A stretch of DNA of 7,018 nucleotides from Chitinophagaceae bacterium. GTDB lineage: Bacteria > Bacteroidota > Bacteroidia > Chitinophagales > Chitinophagaceae. Both the position numbers and the translations under genes were made by a program. Positions 1 to 5,268 of the stretch are shown here, piece after piece. Below the pieces are notes generated by a model that was given only the letters and a program-made list of their open reading frames with translations, was not told where the DNA came from and did no database searches. Within the stretch, counting starts at the first letter, position 1. Every line of letters begins with the position of its first letter. The stretch is taken from NCBI GenBank assembly GCA_025351145.1, contig JANXWM010000453.1:1-7018 (forward strand), read 5' to 3'.

Positions 1-918
1 CCGGCCATGCACAAAAGCAAGGAAGATGTTGCCAGGTTATTTGCAGAAAAACTGGGTGTGCCACCGGGCTTGTCACCCGAGCAGTTAACAATCGTTGCAA
101 GAGAAAAACTGCGCACAAAATATGTAGAGGCAGAGATTGGCGTAACCGGCGCTAACTTTATTATTGCCGATACAGGCTCCATTACCATTACCGAAAACGA
201 AGGCAATGCAAGGCTTAGCTGCGCCTTTCCAAAAACACATATTGTTATTACGGGTATAGAAAAAGTAATCCCGTCATTGAACGACCTTTCATTGTTCTGG
301 CCACTGCTTGCAACCTATGGAACCGGTCAGCGTGTTACTGTTTATAATACCATTGTAAGTGGCCCGCGTCAGCCCGGCGAAACAGATGGCCCCGAAGAAA
401 TGTATGTGATACTTTTAGACAATGGCCGCACCAATTTACTGGCCAATGCAAAAGCCCGGGAAGCCCTGTACTGCATACGTTGCGGCGCCTGCCTCAATGC
501 CTGCCCCGTGTATAAAAACATTGGCGGCCACAGTTACGAAACCACTTACAGCGGCCCTATTGGCAGCGTAATTACGCCGCATCTTAAAGACATGGGCGGG
601 TACAAACATTTAAGTTATGCCTCGTCGCTGTGCGGCAATTGCACTGAAGTTTGTGCCGTAAAAATTAATTTGCACGAGTTGCTTTTAGAGAACCGTCACG
701 AGGCTGTAGTAATGGGCGACAGCAGCTTAAGCGAACGCCTTGCCTGGAAAGCCTGGAAGCAAAGCAGCCTTAACCGCGGCATGATGAATATGGGCAATGG
801 CAAACTTAAAAATTGGGTAGTCAATAAAATATTCAAGGGCTGGACAACCCACCGCAGCGATCTTAATTTTAGTCCCAAAACATTTAATGAAATGTGGCGG
901 GAGCAGAAAGGCAGTTAA
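1..918 (+). CDS. lutB: LutB-type iron-sulfur protein of lactate oxidation, 5' partial
   Basis: This is the C-terminal part of a LutB/LldF protein, the iron-sulfur subunit of the LutABC complex that oxidises L-lactate to pyruvate in the cytoplasm. The frame is open to the window edge, and about 305 residues are visible of a family length near 460-475, so roughly a third is missing upstream. The ATG at 7 is internal. Counting from that ATG, residues 1-150 form the LUD domain (GANFIIADTGSI, NEGNAR, GPRQPGETDGPEE). Two cysteine clusters follow: C156, C159, C162, C166 (CIRCGACLNACP) and C209, C212, C216 (CGNCTEVC). These are [4Fe-4S] ligands by family knowledge. The second cluster continues CAVKI where CPVKI is usual. 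The C-terminus (FNEMWREQKGS) looks natural, ending in TAA. No lutC follows; lutA and lutC could be upstream or elsewhere. The gene is GC-richer than its right neighbour: a hand count of bases 481-540 gives 34 of 60. Paralogous LUD-ferredoxin proteins cannot be fully excluded. Confidence 0.9.
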   Translation, partial: PAMHKSKEDVARLFAEKLGVPPGLSPEQLTIVAREKLRTKYVEAEIGVTGANFIIADTGSITITENEGNARLSCAFPKTHIVITGIEKVIPSLNDLSLFWPLLATYGTGQRVTVYNTIVSGPRQPGETDGPEEMYVILLDNGRTNLLANAKAREALYCIRCGACLNACPVYKNIGGHSYETTYSGPIGSVITPHLKDMGGYKHLSYASSLCGNCTEVCAVKINLHELLLENRHEAVVMGDSSLSERLAWKAWKQSSLNRGMMNMGNGKLKNWVVNKIFKGWTTHRSDLNFSPKTFNEMWREQKGS

Positions 919-930
919 TACATTTATTAG

Positions 931-1001
931 CCCGGCTAAAGTATTTCAGGGCATCACCTCTTGCGTCGCACTCTTGTACGTTCGGATCATTACTGAACAT
1001 T
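931..1001 (+). repeat. Dispersed intergenic repeat, copy A
   Basis: Copy A has an exact 19-base core, TTGCGTCGCACTCTTGTAC, at 961-979. The left flank starts CCCGGC and carries GGGCATC before the core. The right flank reads GGATCATTACTGAACATT, followed by GCGAAG at 1004-1009. It begins 12 bases after the lutB stop, in the same orientation as lutB. The left flank CCCGGC-TAA and the downstream GCGAAG recur at similar spacing in copy B, so these two share the longest similarity. Apart from the start region of the next gene, this repeat is essentially all the gap contains. No conserved stem is shared by all copies, so a DNA site or mobile remnant is as likely as a structured RNA. Confidence 0.8.
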
Positions 1002-1038
1002 AAGCGAAGTTTTCCATTTCTGTTTTGTATGTTTGATT

Positions 1039-2373
1039 GTGCTCATCATTTACACAACACATATTACCGAACGGCTGCAGTATGCTGTTGATACTTTATT
1101 CAACAGTGTTACCAAACTATCCTTTCAATTAACTGCGGATAAAGGCATTTACACAGAAACAGATGCAGCCGCTAAAATCAACTACTCTGCTGAAAAAATA
1201 TCTGATCATGAATTATTGATACAACCCCACAGCCTGTTATTTGAAAATGATATTCATGAGCAGAAAATAAATTGTTTTGAATGGAATAATCTAAAAGCCT
1301 TCTTTAAAACCGAAGCTGATATCCCCTTTGATTTTCTTGCAGCTTCTTTTTATTTAATCACCCGTTACGAAGAATATCTGCCGCACAGTTTAGATGAATA
1401 TGGAAGATACGCTTACACAAACAGCCTGGCATATAAAGAGAATTTTCTGCACCTGCCGTTAATCAATTTGTGGATGAAAGAATTATTGAAATTGCTACAA
1501 CAAAAATTCCCCGAATTACAAACCCCCAATTCTCAATTCCAATTTCTCCCAACGTACGATATTGATATTGCTTATTGTTATTTGCATAAGCCCATCATCA
1601 ACAATATCGCTGGATTTTTTAAAGAAATATTTACTGCCAAATGGAAAAAGGCTTTAGAACGTGCCGGTGTATTATTGATGGAAATGCATGATCCCTTTGT
1701 TACTTACGACTGGCTGGATGCAATGCACGAAATCTGCAACCTGCACCCGGTTTATTTTTTCCTGCTGGCAGAGAAAAGAAAACTATACGATAAAAATATT
1801 AATCCGCACAACAAATACCTGCAGCAGTTGATTCGTTGGAATGCAAAGAAATATGAAACTGGTATTCACCCTTCCTGGCAAAGCGGGGATGATGCTGTTA
1901 TTTTAAAAAGAGAGATTGCTTTGCTCGGAAAAATAATTGACCAGCCTGTAACAAGAAGCCGGCAGCACTACATCCGCATGACTTTGCCTGATACTTATCG
2001 CTTTTTGATTGATAACGGAATTAAGGAAGATTATTCCATGGGGTATGGCAGTATCAACGGTTTCAGGGCATCAGTAGCTTCTTCATTTTATTGGTATGAT
2101 TTGGAAAAAGATGCGCCGACTGAATTAATGATTCACCCTTTCTGCTACATGGAAGCCAACTCTTTTTTTGAACAGCATTATACTGCAGCGCAGGCTGCCG
2201 AAGAATTAAAACAATATCATGATGTGGTTAAATCTGTAAACGGAACATTGATTACCATTTTTCACAATCATTTTGTTACAGAGCAAAAGGAATGGATCGA
2301 CTGGAGAAATATGTACGGCGATTTTTTGAAAAAGAATTTTAGTTGGGGTAAGTATAAAACTGTCGGGCCTTAA
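1039..2373 (+). CDS. Polysaccharide-deacetylase-like protein (DUF7033 type)
   Basis: This protein of about 444 residues resembles the Bacteroidota group annotated as polysaccharide deacetylase family with an N-terminal DUF7033 region; I recognise it from sequence pattern, not a search. The N-terminal half includes PFDFLAASFYLITRYEEYLP. The C-terminal half has features of the NodB fold: PTYDID (D176 and D178, counting from the TTG at 1033) in the place of the metal-site TFDD motif, GIHPSW (H279), SRQHY, DYSMGYGSINGFRAS (D333 onward, like the arginine motif of related deacetylases), IHPF (H368) and HNH (411-413). The usual HxxxH motif is not obvious, so activity is uncertain. The substrate is unknown; an envelope or exported polysaccharide is an inference. 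No signal peptide is evident. The start must be non-ATG: the frame is closed by TGA at 994 and holds no ATG until far inside the protein. I chose GTG 1039 because it gives MLIIYT, the usual kind of family start; TTG 1033 is the alternative. The gene is AT-rich (20 of 60 GC at 1201-1260). Confidence 0.72.
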   Translation: MLIIYTTHITERLQYAVDTLFNSVTKLSFQLTADKGIYTETDAAAKINYSAEKISDHELLIQPHSLLFENDIHEQKINCFEWNNLKAFFKTEADIPFDFLAASFYLITRYEEYLPHSLDEYGRYAYTNSLAYKENFLHLPLINLWMKELLKLLQQKFPELQTPNSQFQFLPTYDIDIAYCYLHKPIINNIAGFFKEIFTAKWKKALERAGVLLMEMHDPFVTYDWLDAMHEICNLHPVYFFLLAEKRKLYDKNINPHNKYLQQLIRWNAKKYETGIHPSWQSGDDAVILKREIALLGKIIDQPVTRSRQHYIRMTLPDTYRFLIDNGIKEDYSMGYGSINGFRASVASSFYWYDLEKDAPTELMIHPFCYMEANSFFEQHYTAAQAAEELKQYHDVVKSVNGTLITIFHNHFVTEQKEWIDWRNMYGDFLKKNFSWGKYKTVGP

Positions 2374-2374
2374 A

Positions 2375-2407
2375 GACCTTACAGGTTTTCGATAAACCGG
2401 TATGGTT
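2375..2407. terminator. Imperfect hairpin between convergent genes, possible bidirectional terminator
   Basis: Arms 2375-2388 and 2394-2407 flank the loop TCGAT. Of 14 opposed positions, I pair 11 as Watson-Crick and one as G-T, with two mismatches (2383/2399 and 2379/2403). The stem starts one base after the TAA at 2371-2373 of the deacetylase-like gene and faces the convergent EamA gene. No strong T-run follows on the plus strand; on the minus strand the stem is followed by TTTAAGG. The left arm alone can also form a small hairpin, ACCT-TAC-AGGT, followed by TTTTC. The position fits a terminator, but function is inferred. Confidence 0.5.
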
Positions 2408-2409
2408 GT

Positions 2410-2486
2410 CTTCGCGTTGCTCAAAATTGTTCCAGACGTAAAAGAGTGCGACGCAAGGGACGATGCTCAAAGTATCTTATGCCGGG
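2410..2486 (-). repeat. Dispersed intergenic repeat, copy B
   Basis: Read on the minus strand, the core TTGCGTCGCACTCTTTTAC (complement of 2438-2456) has one mismatch to copies A and D. The left flank starts CCCGGCATAAG and carries GAGCATC before the core. The right flank reads GGAACAATTTTGAGCAACG, then CGAAG. It begins about 10 bases after the EamA stop codon, in the same orientation as that gene; a run of seven T lies in between (complement of 2490-2496). Together with the hairpin at 2375-2407 it fills almost the whole gap between the two convergent genes. Confidence 0.8.
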
Positions 2487-2496
2487 TCCAAAAAAA

Positions 2497-3426
2497 TCAC
2501 TTTCTCTTAATGCTGTAGTTAACCAAATAAACGCCAGTCAACGTTATGCAGGCCCCGATAATAATATACACTGTTAATGGTTCTTTTAAAAGAATAGCGC
2601 CCACAACCATTGCTACCAGCGGATTGATGTAGGCATACAACGATGAAATAGCCGGGGGTAAATATTTAATTGAATATATAAAAGCTGTGAACGCAATTAC
2701 CGAACCCATAATAATGAGGTACGCAATTGCCAGCCATGTTTGATAAGGTATTTCGCTAAAAGGTATATGGTTGCCTGTTGCCTCGGCACCGGTGAAAATG
2801 ATAAACGAAGAAATAAACATTTGCCAGCCCATGGCATAGTAGGGGTTCATCTGGTATTTATTGCGGGCTACAAAAATGGTCCCTATACTCCAGCCAACCA
2901 TTGCAATAAAACCAAGCATTACACCTAGCCCGTAACCCGGGGGCTGTTCGTGAAAAGCGTTTTCGTAAAACACGACTGCCACACCTGCAATGCCAATAAT
3001 TAACCCCACAATAGTAAGCGGCGTATTATTGTTTTTTCTGAAGAAAATCATTTCAAGAATCACTACACATAAAGGATACAATGCGCTTATCAACGAAGCC
3101 AGCCCGCTCGAAATATATTTTACGCTCCAGCTGCTTAAACCATTTGCCAGCACGAACATAAAAATAGACAGTATAAACAGCCAGCGAAACTGTGGCCAGG
3201 TAGGTAATTTTTCACCTTTAATAAAAAAGAAAATGAGCAAAATTGAACCTGCAAGAAACTGCCTTATATAAGATAGCTGCAACCCCGGCACATACTGCAC
3301 ACCAATGCGGCTGGCCACCCAGGTAGTACCCCAAATAATACTCGTTGCACCCAATGCTATGTAGGCTTTGCGCTTATGCGCCGTGCTTACTGTACCTGCA
3401 AAAATATTTGTGTCGCTGCTCTCCAT
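2497..3426 (-). CDS. EamA-family (drug/metabolite transporter) inner-membrane permease
   Basis: This 309-residue protein fits the ten-helix DMT/EamA family (usual length about 280-310), inner-membrane carriers that mostly export amino acids, nucleosides or other small metabolites. Hydrophobic segments lie near residues 21-39, 49-69, 82-99, 107-128, 137-153, 166-187, 199-214, 231-251, 259-280 and 285-304, which form two five-helix EamA repeats. Family signatures are IIWGTTWVASR in the first helix, RQFLAG in the second, and SSLYAYINPLVA followed by LLKEPLT near the end. The substrate cannot be read from the sequence. The ATG start has the purine-rich stretch GGCGGGAATAATATAA just upstream. The protein ends in the basic tail IKRK and TGA. 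It lies 161 bases downstream of purH on the same strand, with repeat copy C between them, so co-transcription is possible but not shown. It is complete, with no frameshift. Confidence 0.9.
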   Translation of the reverse strand: MESSDTNIFAGTVSTAHKRKAYIALGATSIIWGTTWVASRIGVQYVPGLQLSYIRQFLAGSILLIFFFIKGEKLPTWPQFRWLFILSIFMFVLANGLSSWSVKYISSGLASLISALYPLCVVILEMIFFRKNNNTPLTIVGLIIGIAGVAVVFYENAFHEQPPGYGLGVMLGFIAMVGWSIGTIFVARNKYQMNPYYAMGWQMFISSFIIFTGAEATGNHIPFSEIPYQTWLAIAYLIIMGSVIAFTAFIYSIKYLPPAISSLYAYINPLVAMVVGAILLKEPLTVYIIIGACITLTGVYLVNYSIKRK

Positions 3427-3465
3427 TTATATTATTCCCGCCTGTCTGTTTGAATCATTTTTTTT

Positions 3466-3537
3466 AGCCAAACACTTGTACAGATGGCATCGCCTGTTGC
3501 GTCGCACATTTGTACTTTATGATCATCATTGAACTTT
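3466..3537 (+). repeat. Dispersed intergenic repeat, copy C
   Basis: The core TTGCGTCGCACATTTGTAC at 3497-3515 has two mismatches to copies A and D. The left flank carries GGCATCGCC before the core and the right flank reads TGATCATCATTGAAC, closely matching copy A across about 50 bases. This is the most diverged core. It is also the only copy antisense to both flanking genes (purH and the EamA transporter, both minus). It lies between the purH stop and the EamA start. The rest of this gap holds a run of eight or more T on the left side (3458-3465) and a weak direct repeat, AATCCGTGTCA and AATCCACGTTCA, at 3546-3585. Confidence 0.75.
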
Positions 3538-3587
3538 CAACAGCCAATCCGTGTCATCTAAAAAATCATTCCAAATCCACGTTCAGA

Positions 3588-5111
3588 CTAATGTTTAAAA
3601 TGCCTCAGCCCTGTCATTACCATGGCAAGATTGTGTGCAGCACAATATTCAATGCTGTCTTTATCGCGTATAGAACCGCCGGGCTGAATAAATGCTTCAA
3701 TGCCTTCTGCATGCGACATCTGCACACAATCGCTGAACGGGAAAAACGCATCGCTTGCAAGCACAGCTCCATGCAGGTCGAAGTTGAATTGCTTTGCTTT
3801 ATCAATGCTCTGCCGAAGTGAATCTATACGACTGGTTTGTCCGCAGCCTTTACCAATGAGTTGTTTGTTTTTTATAATAGCAATTGCATTGCTCTTTAAA
3901 TGTTTGCAGATAATATTTGCAAAAGAAAGATCATCTTTTTCTTCTGGAGTGGTTTCTCTTCCGCCTACTTCTTTCCAGTCTGTATAATTACCTTTATCTG
4001 TGTCCTGCACCAAAGTGCCGTTCAACAACGATTTAAATTGTTTGGCAAGCAATAAAGGTTGAGCGGTGAGCTGAAGCAATATCCTGTTCTTCTTCGCCTT
4101 CAAAACAACTAATGCATCTTCATCAAATGAAGGGGCAATCAACACTTCAAAAAATATTTCGCTGATGGCTTCTGCAGTGGCTTTGTCAATAGTGCCGTTG
4201 CAAACCAGTACGCCGCCGAATGCACTTTCAGGGTCGCCTGCCAAAGCTGCATCCCAGCTATCTTTTACGGTTGGCCTTGCCGATACGCCGCAAACATTGG
4301 TATGCTTGATAATGCCAAATACAGAGCCCCCATCCCCTGAAGGGGTGGAAGAAAATTCTCTTATTAGTTGAATTGCAGCATCCACATCAACAAGATTATT
4401 GTAAGAAAGTTCTTTGCCATGCAATTGGGCAAACACTTCTTTCAGGTCGCCAAAGAATACTGCATTTTGGTGTGGGTTTTCTCCGTAGCGTAGAGATTGT
4501 TTATGTGTTAATGGCTGCAGAATAGTTTCGTTGAAATAATTGTTAATGGCAATATCGTAGTTCATCACTACTTCAAAAGCTTTGGCTGCATAGGCTTTGC
4601 GCTGTTCAATGCTGGTATCGCCGTTTTGCGTTTGCAGTAATTCAACAAGGGAAGCATAATCATCTTTAGCCGCAATAACCACAAGGTCCCTGAAATTTTT
4701 TGCTGCAGCACGTATCATGGAAGGGCCGCCGATATCTATTTTTTCGATGATCAGTTTTTCTTCACTGGTAGTACGCAGTGTTTCTTCAAAAGGATAAAGG
4801 TCAACAATCACAAGGTCAATTTCGGGGATGTTGTATTCTTTCATTTCAACCAAATCCTGCTCTACATTTCTTCTGCCCAATATGCCGCCAAAAACTGCAG
4901 GGTGCAATGTTTTCACTCTTCCGCCAAGAATGGAAGGATAGGTTGTTAAGTTTTCAACCGGTACACAGGCAATACCCAAATCCTCAATAAATTTTTGTGT
5001 ACCGCCGGTTGAATAGATGGTAATACCAAGGCGTTGTAATTCTTTTACAACGGACTCTAAACCGTCTTTGTAAAAAACAGAAATAAGTGCAGACTGAATT
5101 TTCTTTTGCAT
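3588..5111 (-). CDS. purH: Bifunctional AICAR formyltransferase / IMP cyclohydrolase
   Basis: PurH catalyses the last two steps of de novo purine synthesis: formylation of AICAR with 10-formyl-tetrahydrofolate, then ring closure to IMP, in the cytoplasm. From ATG 5111 it is 507 residues, the usual length. The N-terminal cyclohydrolase (MGS-like) domain spans about 1-195, with STGGT (34-38), GGRVKTLHP (63-71) and IDIGGPSMIRAAAKN (125-139). The transformylase domain follows, with LRYGENPHQ (207-215), LSYNNLVDVDAA (235-246), the catalytic pair K269-H270 in IIKHTNVCG, GKGCGQTSR (420-428), SDAFFPF (453-459), QPGGSIRD (476-483) and the terminal RHFKH. All key motifs are intact. A frame extension to TTG 5198 exists but translates repeat copy D, so I reject it; MQKKIQSALISVFYKDG is the family N-terminus. 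AGGA lies two bases before the ATG, closer than ideal for a ribosome site. A glycine-rich loop (about residues 254-263), just before the KH pair, is encoded by a palindrome. The stop is TAG. Confidence 0.96.
   Translation of the reverse strand: MQKKIQSALISVFYKDGLESVVKELQRLGITIYSTGGTQKFIEDLGIACVPVENLTTYPSILGGRVKTLHPAVFGGILGRRNVEQDLVEMKEYNIPEIDLVIVDLYPFEETLRTTSEEKLIIEKIDIGGPSMIRAAAKNFRDLVVIAAKDDYASLVELLQTQNGDTSIEQRKAYAAKAFEVVMNYDIAINNYFNETILQPLTHKQSLRYGENPHQNAVFFGDLKEVFAQLHGKELSYNNLVDVDAAIQLIREFSSTPSGDGGSVFGIIKHTNVCGVSARPTVKDSWDAALAGDPESAFGGVLVCNGTIDKATAEAISEIFFEVLIAPSFDEDALVVLKAKKNRILLQLTAQPLLLAKQFKSLLNGTLVQDTDKGNYTDWKEVGGRETTPEEKDDLSFANIICKHLKSNAIAIIKNKQLIGKGCGQTSRIDSLRQSIDKAKQFNFDLHGAVLASDAFFPFSDCVQMSHAEGIEAFIQPGGSIRDKDSIEYCAAHNLAMVMTGLRHFKH
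4330..4348. repeat. GC-rich palindrome embedded in purH
   Basis: CCCCTGAAGGGG at 4334-4345 is an inverted repeat (CCCCT-GA-AGGGG). It extends to CCA/TGG on the outside with a single bulged T at 4333, giving eight base pairs. It lies in frame in purH and encodes about residues 255-261 (STPSGDG, within SSTPSGDGGSVFG) between the LSYNN region and IIKH. From memory, other PurH proteins have a shorter linker here (six residues between EF and IVKH in E. coli, against 13 here), so the palindrome is close to the size of the extra sequence. Similar CCCCTGAAGGGG palindromes are, to my recollection, common between genes in Bacteroidota. Insertion is inferred. Confidence 0.55.
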
Positions 5112-5159
5112 GATCCTGATTTGTTGATTGTGTTTACAGGCAGTTGATAATTGTAAGCC

Positions 5160-5228
5160 ATGCTCAGCAATGTTATAGAGTACAAGAGTGCGACGCAAGG
5201 ATGTTGAACAGCATTCCTTTTGCCCGGT
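5160..5228 (-). repeat. Dispersed intergenic repeat, copy D
   Basis: Read on the minus strand, the core TTGCGTCGCACTCTTGTAC (complement of 5180-5198) is identical to copy A. The left flank starts ACCGGGCAAAAGG and reaches CAACATC before the core; the right flank reads TAACATTGCTGAGCAT. It starts about 40 bases after the comEC stop, in the same orientation as comEC, and ends about 48 bases before the purH ATG. The core begins with an in-frame TTG, which is why a reading of purH can be extended through it. The remaining bases of the gap (5229-5268) are AT-rich with no clear terminator. Confidence 0.8.
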
Positions 5229-5268
5229 ACATAATAAAACAATGATTATTTATCACCCGCCAACTTTA

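Noticed and set aside
927..939. Small hairpin TTAGCCCGGCTAA after lutB as a terminator
   Set aside because: The stem is only five to six pairs, no T-tract follows, and it overlaps the left edge of repeat copy A, where the other copies do not conserve it.
1028..1035. TATGTTTG resembling the Bacteroidota -7 promoter box
   Set aside because: No matching TTTG lies at the right distance upstream, and transcription would begin at or after the proposed start codon.
894..1091. Small plus-strand ORF overlapping the lutB end and the deacetylase start
   Set aside because: It overlaps both real genes in another frame and its middle is a translation of repeat copy A; no family resemblance.
2490..2496. 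Run of seven T after the EamA stop as an intrinsic terminator
   Set aside because: No stable stem precedes the run on the minus strand.
5112..5198. Extended purH start at TTG 5198
   Set aside because: The added peptide is a translation of repeat copy D and the following spacer; the recognisable PurH N-terminus starts at ATG 5111.
931..5228. The four repeats as a CRISPR array or tandem array
   Set aside because: Copies are more than 1 kb apart, in alternating orientation and separated by genes; there is no regular spacing.
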